Positions 1 through 10,373 of a DNA stretch of 64,000 bases are shown here, piece after piece (position 1 is the first letter of the stretch; each line of letters starts with the position of its first letter). Source of the stretch: Ophiocordyceps camponoti-saundersi (nom. inval.) (lineage: Eukaryota > Ascomycota > Sordariomycetes > Hypocreales > Ophiocordycipitaceae); NCBI GenBank assembly GCA_003339415.1, contig PDHQ01000030.1, positions 134,109 to 198,108 on the forward strand. The letters are read 5' to 3'. The notes under the pieces are model-generated. The model saw only the letters and a list, made by a program, of their open reading frames with translations, did no database searches and was not told where the DNA came from. Position numbers and translations under genes: made by a program.

Positions 1-816
1 AAGGAGGGTAGGATCTGAAGTCTGACGTTGGCCATGACTGCTGGCATGCAGTGGGTCTGGATGGTGAAGGATGAGGCTCGGCTGCAGCGGCAGGCCATGC
101 ACAACATTGAAGTTTATATGTACACAGCTGTGCAGCCGTGGCGCAACCATCCGATCACCAGCCACAAGGCTCCGCCCGTTGAGCGCCGGGCCCGGGTCCG
201 AGCGACGATTTGTTTGCTGCAGGGTTTTTTGTTACGGCCCGTAAGCGAAGCTGTCAGCCAGGATATGACCGAGGCGATGCACGTTGTCACCGCCCTCGTC
301 TCGTCTCACCCGAAGCAACCCCCTTCGTTCGCATTTGCGACGCTTCCCTATTCGAATCGTCCAGCATCGTGCCACCGCGCACCAAGGTTCTGTTTCTGGC
401 CCGACCCCAGTCACCGCTTCTCGGAACGAGGGTCCTATTGGATCAATCCCACCCTTCCTCTCGAATACACACATACATCCGTACATACGGACTACATCAT
501 GCATACACATCCGTACATCTCACCGACTTCACCGAACCAGGGGGGCATGCGAACACAAGAGTGAATGTGCATATATATCCGTCCATACCTACCCACATAC
601 ATATCATCGGTAGATGCCACTTGATTGATTTTACTTGCTCGAACCTCTTCCCTCTTGTCCTCTCTTCGCGCGTTTCGTCATCCTGTCAGCACTGTCCCGT
701 GCCACGACACGTGCTCGTTTCTGGTGCTAGGTACCTACCCACGCTCCAGGATCTTCCTTCAGCTGTCATCTGAGCATCTGCTCTCACAAACTCGTCGTCC
801 AAACTCGTCGCCCCCA
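1..816. other. Intergenic, no gene recognised
   Basis: Overlapping open frames on both strands here have no recognisable domain and low-complexity composition, so none is called. Positions about 463-605 are rich in ACATAC/CATCCGTAC microsatellite-like sequence and include the palindrome TCCGTACATACGGA at 478-491. The stretch just before the BolA-like gene (about 640-800) is pyrimidine-rich and is probably its promoter and 5' leader. Confidence 0.5.
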
Positions 817-1346
817 ATGCTACGACGTTACGCCCTCGGTTTCTCCAGCGTTGGTCGTCAGTTCAGTACCATGGGCTCCAATACGCCCATGGAAGATGCC
901 ATCCGCGCAAAGGTCGGTATTGATTAGCCCCCCATGCCCGCCATAAGGCCACTGAGTAACACTCTATTAGATCATGGCTGCATTGAACCCACAGACGCTG
1001 GAGATTTACAATGACTCTCACCTCCACGCAAATCACAAGGCCATGCAGGGTAGCACGTCGCGCGAAACGCACTTTAGGTGTGTGTCCTCGACTCCGTCTT
1101 TGCCTATTCCCTCTAACAACACTTCCTCCAAGGCTCGTCATCATCTCCGACGCGTTTCAGTCCAAGATGCAGCGCTCCCGCCATCGCATGATTTACGCTC
1201 TGCTGCGAGATGAAATGGCACAAGAAAACGGTATCCACGCCATTCAGCTCAAAACCATGACCCCCGACGAGGAGGACCGCTTGCAGCAGAAAAGGCACGA
1301 CAACAACGACGACAAATCTGCTCAGTCGCCCACTGACATGACATGA
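817..1346 (+). CDS. BolA-like protein, probably mitochondrial
   Basis: BolA-family proteins partner with monothiol glutaredoxins and act in Fe-S cluster delivery or iron sensing. Three exons are read: 817-912, 971-1077 and 1133-1346, giving 138 residues; both introns are GT-AG and restore the frame. The BolA signature is clear: the stretch IYNDSHLHANHKAM followed by GSTSRETHFR (about 42-68), then LVIISDAF and the helix RHRMIYALLRDEM. The first 18 residues (MLRRYALGFSSVGRQFST) are basic, hydroxylated and free of acid, as in a mitochondrial presequence. A second ATG at 871 would give a shorter cytosolic form. The C-terminal 25 residues are Asp/Asn/Gln-rich and probably disordered. The length and the mitochondrial-type N-terminus suit the yeast Bol1 or S. 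pombe Uvi31 group, but the subgroup is inferred. Confidence 0.88.
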
Positions 1347-2585
1347 AGACCAATGCATCTACGAAGCGGAAGAGGGAACAGGGCGACCAGGAAACGAAAA
1401 AGCATGGACAACGGGCAGGCGGGGAGAACGGAAGAGACAGGGAAAGCGGACGAGAAAAGAAAAAAAAGCAAGGGGGACACATAAACGGCAAACGTCTTCC
1501 CCTTTTCGCCGGACGTTGATCCGACGACACCAACCATGACTCGGGCAGGGGCTCTCCTGCGCCGCGTGGGAATGAATTAGATATGATGCGGCTCCTCACG
1601 GAGTGAGGATTTTTGGTCTCGGCGAGGTGACAGCGCTATTCGACACGCCTAAAGCAGGGGCTTTGGTTGAGGCGCAGGTTTTCCGGCATGATAGGGTCGT
1701 AGCTAGGTGTAAGCCGTGAGGCATGGCACCGGAAACTACTAGTTACATGACGCATGTTAGACGTCGATTCACTCACTAAGGTGCGTGTGTACGGACGATT
1801 TGGCAATGACGACGAGTCAGCAACCGGACCGGATCAGTCAGTTCGGATGAATGGGTTTGTTTCTTTACTCCTTGGAGGGTCCCGTGGTTGCCGCCACTCG
1901 TAATGGCCAGCTGTCCGGAACTTCATGACTCTGATCTTTTGCCCTACGACACTGCGCAGAGCTTCATCATTGCCCGGCTATGACGCACTGCGCGTAGTCA
2001 GGCGCATCACAAAAGCCTCCAAGAGTGGTTGTGAGCCGGAGTATTTGATTTGAGGACCGACTGACGTGCTAGTTACATACAGTGTATTGAACCCTCTTGA
2101 CTCTGAGAGTTCATAAGAATGGTCGTCCTGTTCCAGAGATGCAGCAGCGAAGTGCCAATAATTCGACTGCTAGCTTAGCCCTGCTGCTTAGCCCTGTTTC
2201 TCGGAAAGATTGGCATCGCCCTTGCAACTCCGACAGCTAGTCATGATCATCATTCGTCCATGCACAAGTCATGAAGCCGCCGGAGTTAGGACGAAGACCA
2301 GTCAGTGATAAAACAAGCTAGACTTTGAAAACACCACCTCTTCCAGGCGACGAATCCCATCGTCTTATCTGACTACCTAGCGTAGCTGATCTACAAGTTC
2401 AGACAACACTGCCTTCCGGCCGGATCTTCTCTCCTTGTTTAGTAACGGGCAAGGCATTTTCATAAAAGGGAGGCGAGGGAAGTTCTGCCTTTCAGCCTTG
2501 CCTTTACCAATTCCATGACAAGATCCTCTTCATCGGAGTCTTCTGACCACATGACTCCCGAGCGGACGTCTCTCCCCGCAACATA
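1347..2585. other. Intergenic, nothing recognised
   Basis: There is no credible coding frame. Minus-strand frames over 1249-1599 are shadows of the BolA-like last exon and its A/G-rich 3' region. No repeats or RNA gene seen. Confidence 0.5.
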
Positions 2586-3317
2586 ATGCTTCCGTCCCTC
2601 AACCTTGCCATCTTCGCATGGGGCATTGCTATGTCCACCGTGGCCAGTCCCGTACCGGCGCCGCCGGGATTCCCGTCCGGACCGGGACCGGTAGGCGGGC
2701 CGGGATTCCCACCCGCAGTGGGGGGGCAAGTAAGGGGTTTCGGACCGGCACCAAATCAAGCGACAAGTGGATTCCCGAACAACGCAAATTCGCCCTTCAA
2801 GGGAACACCACAATCGATCGGAAAGCCAACCGCCCCGAGTTTTCCGAACAATAAATTTCCGAACAACGGAATATCACCTTTCGGCGTAAATGGAGCAATT
2901 CCAAACAATAAAAGGTTCAAAACGGATTTAAATTCAAATCTGGCTCCCAATAACATAAACCGATTCTCATCGACAACTCCGCAAAACAAGAGAAAAAATT
3001 TCGGAGGAATAGGAGGGACTGGAAGCTCGATCGGACAGAACTCTGCGTTCAATCCGTTCTCGTCGCTCTCAGGCGGCAACAACAACAACAACCTGTCGAG
3101 AGGCAGCGGCCAAGTTCTCGTTGCGAATTGCCAGCGGTTTCGAGACAAATCGTCCAACCAGCTTCGCCTCGTCGTACCTTGCAACGCCAACGCATGTCGA
3201 AACTGTCAAAACGAATTTCAAAGACTGGGTTGTGGTAATTTCCGAGTCAACGCCGGGTGCGGGACAAACGTCAAGTGCCAGAATTGTAAAAGCACCTTCG
3301 TTACTGGACGTCGTTAG
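2586..3317 (+). CDS. Secreted Pro/Asn-rich protein with cysteine-rich C-terminus
   Basis: This is a single-exon protein of 243 residues of unknown function. Residues 1-21 form a signal peptide (hydrophobic core LAIFAWGIAM, likely cleavage after TVAS). Residues about 22-60 are Pro/Gly-rich (PAPPGFPSGPGPVGGPGF). Residues about 60-140 are a low-complexity linker with repeated PNN units (FPNN, IPNN, APNN). The last 65 residues hold eight cysteines in a compact pattern (C-x(15)-C-x4-C-x2-C-x7-C-x6-C-x5-C-x2-C), suggesting a disulfide-bonded domain. Two NKR dibasic sites could be cut by a Kex2-type protease. The architecture (signal, disordered repeat spacer, Cys domain) is that of a cell-wall-associated or effector-type protein. 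No family is recognised. Confidence 0.7.
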   Translation: MLPSLNLAIFAWGIAMSTVASPVPAPPGFPSGPGPVGGPGFPPAVGGQVRGFGPAPNQATSGFPNNANSPFKGTPQSIGKPTAPSFPNNKFPNNGISPFGVNGAIPNNKRFKTDLNSNLAPNNINRFSSTTPQNKRKNFGGIGGTGSSIGQNSAFNPFSSLSGGNNNNNLSRGSGQVLVANCQRFRDKSSNQLRLVVPCNANACRNCQNEFQRLGCGNFRVNAGCGTNVKCQNCKSTFVTGRR

Positions 3318-3626
3318 ACGTTCCGCTCAGCCAATGTCTGATTTGCAGGACACTTGAAGATATTTTGCCTGATGCTTTAACTCTTAAGCTTCTCGTTGTA
3401 TATGATTGTATAGCTCTCTATCTCAGTACACTCTCTAGAATTCTTGTCAAGCTATGAAGTCTTCTCTTGCCTCTCTCCCCTGTAAGCCGCCTGTATCCGT
3501 ACCGATGTTTCGGCCTTCGGAGTCGAGCTCGGCCCGCCGGCTCCGAAGGTAATGCTTATCGATACCGGCCAACCTTCACCAACCACGACGTCATTTTTAT
3601 TCAACAATACCCTATCCGCCGCCACC
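3318..3626. other. Intergenic spacer
   Basis: This is the 3' region of the secreted-protein gene and the promoter of the oxidoreductase. Nothing distinctive was seen beyond the translation-start context at its end. Confidence 0.5.
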
Positions 3627-3629
3627 ATG
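3618..3629 (+). promoter_or_regulatory. Strong Kozak-type start context
   Basis: GCCGCCACCATG matches the optimal eukaryotic initiation context closely. It decides the start of the oxidoreductase over the upstream in-frame ATG at 3552. Confidence 0.7.
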
Positions 3630-4531
3630 AAGCTCATCGTCGCCGGCGGCACCGGATTCCTCGGCTCTGAAATCATCCGTCAGGCACTTGCCCATCCGGC
3701 CGTCACCTCCGTCGTCGCTCTCGCCCGCCGCGAGACGCCGGTGCCACCGGACGCGCCGCCCGGCAAGCTCAAATCGGTCATTTGCTCCGACTTTGACAAC
3801 TACCCTGATGGCGTCAAGCGCGAGCTGGCTGGCGCCGACGCCTGTGTCTGGTATAATGCTACTGGCCTCGGTCTCTGTTTCGTCCGGGCTTGTTGCCTGT
3901 GCTAATACAATCTCCTAGGACCATTGCCGTGACACCTGCTCAGCTGCGCTCCGTGTCTTGGGAGCAAACCTGCAAGATCTGTCGCGACTATGCGCTTACT
4001 GGCCTAAAGACACTAGCCCGACTGCCACGTAATGAATCCAGCCGTCCGCTGCGCTTTCTTTACATCAGCGGCTCCAATGCCGTCCGCGATCCTGCAAAGA
4101 AGCCCTGGGTGCTGGGTGACTACTGCATCATGAGGGTACACCAGCGCCCTGTCCTCATCTCTACTCATTGATATCCGTGTACTCCCCGTATCTCTTCCTG
4201 AGCCAGCGTAATTCGCTGACGCGCGCATGGTTTGTAGGGAGACATTGAATCCCGCGTTCTCGGCTACGCTCGGGAGTCTCAGGGTGCGCTGCAGGTGGCT
4301 GTGGCGAAACCCGGCCTGATCCATGTTCCAGACAGTACTGGTCAATTAGTGAGAGCCCTCCAGGTCGTTGGATGTGCTCTCATCGGCCTGCCACAGATAA
4401 CCATCAGCGACATTGCAGCCGCCTTGCTAGATCAGGCTGTCAACGGCATAGATCAAGAGACTCTTGAAAACGACAACCTTGCTCGCATCGGACAAAAGGC
4501 CTTATTGATGCAGCAACAGAAATTCCCGTGA
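3627..4531 (+). CDS. NAD(P)-binding Rossmann oxidoreductase (atypical SDR/epimerase-like)
   Basis: Three exons are read: 3627-3850, 3919-4135 and 4238-4531, giving 244 residues; both introns are GT-AG and keep the frame. The N-terminus MKLIVAGGTGFLG carries the Rossmann dinucleotide motif GGTGFLG at residues 7-13. A short-chain-dehydrogenase-like strand FLYISGSNAV follows near residue 120. The C-terminal third (VAKPGLIHVPDS, ITISDIAAALLDQA) matches the layout of fungal NAD(P)H-binding atypical SDRs of about 240-260 residues related to yeast Him1. A canonical YxxxK is not evident, as usual for that atypical group. Substrate unknown. It is probably soluble, with no signal peptide or membrane segment. 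Confidence 0.8.
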
Positions 4532-5787
4532 GCTTGCGCTCGCCTGGTTTCGTATGTCTCTCTTCTACTCGTCATGGCCAAGTAGGTGCAGTTGAGGTTA
4601 AGGATATGACTTGATCTTGATATGGATTGAAGGGCGGTCTGTTCTTTCTACAAGAACTGTATGTTCTTGGGTAGGATCTCGTCTCTCATTTCCTTGAGTT
4701 AACCGTATATGCGGGATCGAACGACACTATGCTCATTGCACGTGTGAGAATAAGGCCGTTCAGCTACAGAACACTTGTTCACCTTTTAGGAGATACGAGT
4801 ATAAGCTGTGAAGGGTGGAAGAACTGCATTATGCCTCATGACGGAGTTAACTAGATGTATGTACGGAGTACACTACAAGGAGGATGCTGTTTTCTGGGCC
4901 ACATGCCAATATTCGCTGGTTCATAGCAGCAAGTGAGCACTAAACGATCAACGCAGAGCAGACCAAAATAGGAAGACTACTGCAAAAAGACCTTAAAAGG
5001 TAATAGAGGCGAGTGGTTACCAGGGGTTACCAGAGGTCAACCGCGTCGTAACTTTGGCCTTCCTAGCCGAGCCGTGCCGCAATTCCCCAATCATTCCTGG
5101 CTGGAGTGTCCAACTCTGCAGGTGCTTTTGCGTTTAAGAAGCATACTTACCTACTAACAGTGCCTTAGTACACGATCATACCTACCTAGGTAGGTAGCTA
5201 CTACGTAGGTGGGCAGACTTGGCGTACGTCCTGTTCAATGACGGCCTTTTGACAGGCTCTTGCAAAGAGATTGAGCGGAATGATGTCATAATATTACTAT
5301 TGAAGCAGAAAGGTCCGAAGATTCATATCGCGTGGTGCAAAATCAAACGACACGGGGCTGGGCTTGGCTCTGCACATGTCGTGAGTCGAGACACATGTCT
5401 TTAGACGGAATAACGTACATAAGCCCTGCACGATCGACGATAGATTCTCTTAAATCATAAGAGCTTCACCATCAGCTGCTACTTCATGACTTGTTGCAAA
5501 ACGTTCTCTTGCTTAAAAGACTGCTGCAGACTACATCTAGACCCCCTGCATATCTGCTTATCCGACGGAAGAAAAGGCCCAGCAGTAGACACTCCACGGC
5601 GGGCGGCCTGCTACGACAGTCTTGTTTTCTATCCACTGCTGATTCCCTCTGTACACCTGAACGAGTGAGACGTTGACTGAAACCTTACACAGCGCCTGAA
5701 TTCAAATACACGTCGAACCGCAACTTGTAATGGTTCTCACTGATAAGACTTTACCTCAGCACTTGCTCAACGTGAGATAGTCAGTTC
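4532..5787. other. Intergenic, with a CCTA/TAGG palindromic repeat
   Basis: No coding frame of substance. The notable element is the palindromic cluster ACCTACCTAGGTAGGTAG near 5180-5197, one of several in the window. A GTACGGAGTAC palindrome-like element lies near 4861. Confidence 0.5.
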
Positions 5788-7329
5788 ATGAACTCGGTGT
5801 CTACCATGCAACAAATCCAATACCGGCCCACCAGGCCCATCTTCGAACTCTCTGCCGTTTCAGAGAAACAGCGTATCGATGATTACAGTGCCATCATAGA
5901 AAAACTCGCCTTGGGGCCGCACAACGCAATGACCCGTCAACTTCAACGAGTTGCCGAGCATAGAAAAGAACAATTACTATCAAAGGTCGAAAGCACTGAA
6001 ATAAAGATGACACAATTGATCGACTCAGTTCCTGAAAGGGACGCTGGCCTCATCGACTCCTATAACATGTTTCCTTCAGCGGCCAGCATCGATGATGAGC
6101 TTGCTCAAGCGGGCGACATGGGCGGGCTTTCCCACTCCACTGTCCGCTGGATGGTGGATTTCCTCGAGCACAAGCGCGTACCGGACACGGGAAGTTCTTT
6201 TCCCAGCTGGTTTTCAAACGCCTCGTACTATCTATGTTCGGCTCAGTTGACGACAAGACCTGATGCGCCTCCGCGGCACTCCCTAGAGAAGGAAAAAATC
6301 GGTCAGAGCGTCCTCAAGTGCAATCGACTTGATTTCAGGCAACTCTCTTTGGAAGGCATCACCGGCTCATGGGTTCGCTTACTGTGTCCCAAAGGTGGTG
6401 GCGCGTGTTGCAACGCGATAGAGGCATGGAGCTGGGCTATGATACTGGCGGACGAATCATCCGATACCAGCGGAACTTGGGTGTCCGAAACCGCTGCGGA
6501 CACGGTCTTCATAGAGACTATTCTAGGATCAATGCCTGAAGGAGTCGCCGAGGCCGCGTTGTGGACGACTGATCATGTCGCCTGGAGGTGCCCAACCGCA
6601 AAGAAGCCGACTGAGTTCCCTTCCGATGCTGAGGCCATGGCATGCCGACTACTAAACGCAGGACTCTACGTCACCTACTACAGTCTGGCACACAGCAACT
6701 TGTCGTCCGACGAGCTCTCTGCCTACTATCGAAGCACACGTGCCAGCATCTTGATCAATGACCTCCTTGACTACACCTCCGACGTGGCCCACGGACAAGC
6801 CAACCTCTTGGCGCCCGGCTACGCCGCTGGACGCCACGACTTCAATCAGTATGTATATTCATGTCTCCTTGGCGACTTCCATCAGCTCTTTATCACGGCT
6901 GAGGCATCTCTACGACGACCGCTCGCTGCCTTCCTCTTCATCTGGGCCACGCAGTTCGGATCACAGCGCTATCCTCAATATCATGACAGGGTGATGCCGC
7001 CTAGACCACAAGCACCCACCATGCGTTTGTGCCGTCGGACAAACTTTGGCGATTTCTCCTGGGATGATGTCGTGCCGCTTGGCAATTGGGTCCGGTCGAG
7101 ATACACTGATAGCTCTCTCGTTTGCTGGGACATCGGGAGATGGCAGGATGCAGTTACCAGGGTCTACTTCGCCGCCATTGCCACAGGTCGTGGCTGTCTT
7201 ACGGGAGATTGGCCCGCGTGGGCAGATACGTTACTCCACCTCTTTGTTGATAGTGTAGATCTTGGGTTGATGTTTGCCGCCTTTACACCCAATACTTGGG
7301 GGCTGTCGTCGCAACAGCAATGCGCATAG
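5788..7329 (+). CDS. Unknown protein, possible divergent class I terpene synthase
   Basis: This is a single-exon protein of 513 residues with no signal peptide. I do not recognise a characterised family with certainty. Two motifs are suggestive. DESSD at about 222-226 sits in a helix-like setting (IEAWSWAMILADESSD) and resembles the DDxxD/DExxD metal-binding motif. NDLLDYTSD at about 324-332, followed by VAHGQANLL, resembles the NSE/DTE motif (ND-L-x-S/T-xxx-E/D). The spacing of about 100 residues is what class I terpene synthases show. The protein is otherwise largely helical, Trp/Tyr-rich and has an N-terminal extension of about 100 residues. Neighbours are not obviously biosynthetic, so it may be a lone enzyme. 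Alternatives are an unrelated all-helical orphan family. The function is inferred from motif shape only. Confidence 0.4.
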   Translation: MNSVSTMQQIQYRPTRPIFELSAVSEKQRIDDYSAIIEKLALGPHNAMTRQLQRVAEHRKEQLLSKVESTEIKMTQLIDSVPERDAGLIDSYNMFPSAASIDDELAQAGDMGGLSHSTVRWMVDFLEHKRVPDTGSSFPSWFSNASYYLCSAQLTTRPDAPPRHSLEKEKIGQSVLKCNRLDFRQLSLEGITGSWVRLLCPKGGGACCNAIEAWSWAMILADESSDTSGTWVSETAADTVFIETILGSMPEGVAEAALWTTDHVAWRCPTAKKPTEFPSDAEAMACRLLNAGLYVTYYSLAHSNLSSDELSAYYRSTRASILINDLLDYTSDVAHGQANLLAPGYAAGRHDFNQYVYSCLLGDFHQLFITAEASLRRPLAAFLFIWATQFGSQRYPQYHDRVMPPRPQAPTMRLCRRTNFGDFSWDDVVPLGNWVRSRYTDSSLVCWDIGRWQDAVTRVYFAAIATGRGCLTGDWPAWADTLLHLFVDSVDLGLMFAAFTPNTWGLSSQQQCA

Positions 7330-7557
7330 CTTGAAAGCCTTCCCCAGTAAGCTCCTGACTGCCTTTACATGCAGGCTGCCTATTTTTGCAAACAAACAAG
7401 CCATTTGAACTCTCGCAGGGGTCTTGCAAGTTGACGCGCCAGAGGTTAGTAGTGAAAGGATGAGTTGATACATGGGTATTCATGCATACATACATAGTAG
7501 TAGGTACGCATCTCATGAAATACGTCTGTAGATGTAGATTGGCACCATCTGTTCCGG

Positions 7558-9174
7558 TCAGGATTCCTTCACCTTCATCGCCTCTTTCTTTTTCTTAGCT
7601 GCATCCCGAAAGCCCTTCGCATTGTCCAACTGTCGTTTCTTAATTAGCTGGTATTGCCGAATTGTAAGTGGCTGAAGACTAGACGACGCAGACAATGGAG
7701 GCACGAGTGCATCCTCCGCCCATTGAGTCGGAACAACATTTCCTTCGCTCAAGGGTACATTATCAGTTTCCGGCAGGGGAGGCGGAGGCGACTGGAGATT
7801 CTGAGTTGGCCGATCTTCGATGAAACTTCTCGCCACCCTAGTCTCCTCGGGATAAGCGGCGAAGACACCCTCCAGGTTTTGACCCGAAAGCACCATACGG
7901 GTGTACAAGGGAGCGCCGCTCTGCAGGTTGAACCATTCCACGGCCGGAAGAGGTTCCTGACCAGGCCCTGCTCGAGCAACGTAACCGAGGTACTCTCCCG
8001 AAAAGAATCGCACGAAATCGTCGAATAGATACTCCCGCAAAAGCCTCCTTTCCTGAAGATATGATAGACAAACGCACGATTTGACAAAGTTCTGCAGGCT
8101 TCCGCTGTGGGCCGTCACGTAGTCTGGATAGGCCGTCAGAAACGCCACGCACGGAGTCGGTGACTGTCTAGCACGTTCCGACTCTCCTGTCGAAGACGGT
8201 AGTGTGACCTGAGGAGACGAGTTTTCGTGGTCTGGCGTCGGCGTCGGCGGCGGTGGTGAAATGCGAGTGACCCTGTCAGCGGCTGGCCGCCGTACAGCAA
8301 CTGAGCGGGGAGACGTTTTGTTGGTCTCTGCGACGTCATGGACTGCTGTCAAGCTCAAGGGGGCGATCGGAGGTACAGAGCTGGACGAACTACAACAAGA
8401 GCTTGAAGATCCATCGGCAAAGACTTTTGTCGAAGGCATTCGGATTGGGCCCATGTTGGTTCTATCAGCAGGGCTGCTGGAGAACTTGATTGATCTGTGA
8501 CGGCCTCGTCTGCCTTCTTTTTTGGCGGATGTTAAATTGCTGGTGATCGCCTCGGGGCTGACTGCAACGACGTCGGGCGGCTGAGTGTATGACAAGGAGT
8601 TATCAACAGCAGGCGAGAGCGTCGCCTCGGCAGACGGGCGGGCTGCGACGCGGTTGACCGGCGCATCGGCATCGGCCCTGGCTCGTGGCAGGGAAACTTC
8701 CCAATCTTCCACGTCGCTGCTTCCCGTGACTTCACCCAGCCCTGAACGCTTCTGAGATTGCGGCTGGCGCCCTGACTTGGCGGTTTTTGGTGTTTCACGC
8801 ACGATCGACGACTCAACGTATGAAGGACGTTTTGGAGTATCTGGCCACGAGGAGCAGATAGGCATCGAAGAGCTAGGGGTAAAGGGGATTTGGCCGGACT
8901 CGAAATGATCGGTTCCCAATGCGGTGGCCTGTTCCGCTGCATCATCCTGTTCCGGGGGAGAGGAGATCCGAGGTTGGGCAGAGCAAGCCGTATAGTGCCC
9001 TATGAGGTTGGATTTTTTCGACTTGTAGGCCTGTTCGGCAGTTTCGAGGACGTGTTCCGGGACGTGAGCATGGGCTCGCGAGCCAAAGTCGACGACCCAC
9101 GAGTCTTTGCGATTCAATAGCTTCAGCTGGTCTCCGGGTATAATAGCAAAACCTCGCGACGGAGCGGAAGACAT
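7558..9174 (-). CDS. Conserved hypothetical protein with C-terminal folded domain
   Basis: This is a single exon of 538 residues. The N-terminal 60 residues (GFAIIPGDQLKLLNRKDSWV) look ordered. Residues about 60-350 are low-complexity Ser/Pro/Thr-rich with a poly-Ser run and short basic patches (GRRGRHRSIKFSSS), suggesting a nuclear, phosphorylated, disordered region. A folded helical domain spans about 350-460 (CVAFLTAYPDYVTAHSG, FVKSCVCLSYLQERRLLREY, PLPAVEWFNL). I recall similar stretches in other Hypocrealean hypothetical proteins but no assigned function. The C-terminus is Lys-rich (RDAAKKKKEAMKVK). It is convergent with the preceding orphan gene, with 228 bp between stops. No symbol is justified. 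Confidence 0.65.
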   Translation of the reverse strand: MSSAPSRGFAIIPGDQLKLLNRKDSWVVDFGSRAHAHVPEHVLETAEQAYKSKKSNLIGHYTACSAQPRISSPPEQDDAAEQATALGTDHFESGQIPFTPSSSMPICSSWPDTPKRPSYVESSIVRETPKTAKSGRQPQSQKRSGLGEVTGSSDVEDWEVSLPRARADADAPVNRVAARPSAEATLSPAVDNSLSYTQPPDVVAVSPEAITSNLTSAKKEGRRGRHRSIKFSSSPADRTNMGPIRMPSTKVFADGSSSSCCSSSSSVPPIAPLSLTAVHDVAETNKTSPRSVAVRRPAADRVTRISPPPPTPTPDHENSSPQVTLPSSTGESERARQSPTPCVAFLTAYPDYVTAHSGSLQNFVKSCVCLSYLQERRLLREYLFDDFVRFFSGEYLGYVARAGPGQEPLPAVEWFNLQSGAPLYTRMVLSGQNLEGVFAAYPEETRVARSFIEDRPTQNLQSPPPPLPETDNVPLSEGNVVPTQWAEDALVPPLSASSSLQPLTIRQYQLIKKRQLDNAKGFRDAAKKKKEAMKVKES

Positions 9175-10373
9175 GACGCGATCGTGGCAGTCGCCCTAGA
9201 ACGCATCTGCCACAACCGGGGTAATTAGCATGACTCTCCCTCCCTGCCATTCCCCCTCTCGTCAGTCTACCTATGTATTTACCTCCTTCCCTGTAAGGAT
9301 AGTTGCAGCCTCACGTAAGGTGTCGGACGAGAAGTCAAGAGCCAAGCGCGTACTTTCGCTCTTTCCCGGTTTGTAAGAAACAGAACGTGACGCGACACTG
9401 GCCTGCCAGTGGACTGGACGGTCTGCAGCGGGGCACATTGGCTTGTACTAACCTTGGTACTGGGTACTCAGTCCTGGCTGCCGCCATGCCGCGTTTGTTC
9501 CGGGATAAAAGGCGGTGGACGGTATTGAAGACTTTTAGCCACTTTCTACGTATAAATACCACCTAGATGTCGGACCTGTCGTCACTCGTCAGGCAGAATT
9601 GCTTGTCCTCAGACAGCGAGCGCATTGGGTACGAGTAGACGAGAAAGATGAGCCTTACTGAATAGTAGGTACTTCAATTTTTCAACGCTATTGAGATGCT
9701 GTAATACCTTCCTGCCTACTTTTGCCTCGCCACAAGTCCCGCATTGTGCAAATTCGCTGCCCGACGTCGTCCAGCACTGACGTCTTACCGCGCGATAAGA
9801 TGAGGACGATGAGAGGGGAGGGTAGGGACTTGCATGCTACCTCTTCGCTTCGCCCCGCTTGCCGCCAGGGTTCTCGTACCGTCACTGTACATATACATAC
9901 ACGGATACTAGAGCTGATACAGGTAGTACGTTGCTGCCGGTCGGCAACTGGGGTCCGTCCCGTCTCGTCCCCTTCTGCGGTCCTCCCCCTCTCCCTGACT
10001 GTGTTGTATGTATGTATGTACAAGCCAAAACTCTTTTCGCCTCCGTCATCCTCCTCAGCCTTTCCCACTGACCAGAGCCTCCCGGCATCGCCCGTCCGCC
10101 CTTAAAGCTGCGACATCCCTGGCTGCCGACGCCGCCGCCGCATCCGCCATAGCAAGACTCCTTCTGTGCTCCCTTCCTCCGCTGTCCTCAAACATCATGG
10201 TAGTGTCGCGCCGCATCTCTTGCGCCGTGCCGTACCAACCTCCGACCTGATCGATTCTCCATGGGCCGCCTCATACGCGGCCGCCCCCCCACAAACGCTT
10301 CTGATCCTTGTCCTACCTCACCTATCTCTCCTGGTCCATCTCCGTCGTTCGACTTGGCCCGTTTGACTTAGCC
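9175..10373. other. Divergent promoter region before FAB1
   Basis: This separates the minus-strand orphan gene from FAB1. No real coding frame. It includes a TGTATGTATGTATGTA microsatellite at about 10005-10020 and pyrimidine-rich tracts (about 9960-10000) that probably belong to the FAB1 promoter or 5' leader. Confidence 0.5.

Noticed and set aside
28..773. Several overlapping open frames on both strands
   Set aside because: Low-complexity, microsatellite-like composition, no domain, and no splice or start evidence.
4690..4740. TTCGATCCC-like stretch on the minus strand suggesting a tRNA T-arm
   Set aside because: No matching acceptor, D-arm or anticodon stem could be folded around it.
10308..10373. 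Upstream in-frame ATG extending FAB1
   Set aside because: The 22 extra residues are hydrophobic and unlike the Ser/Thr-rich family start at 10374.
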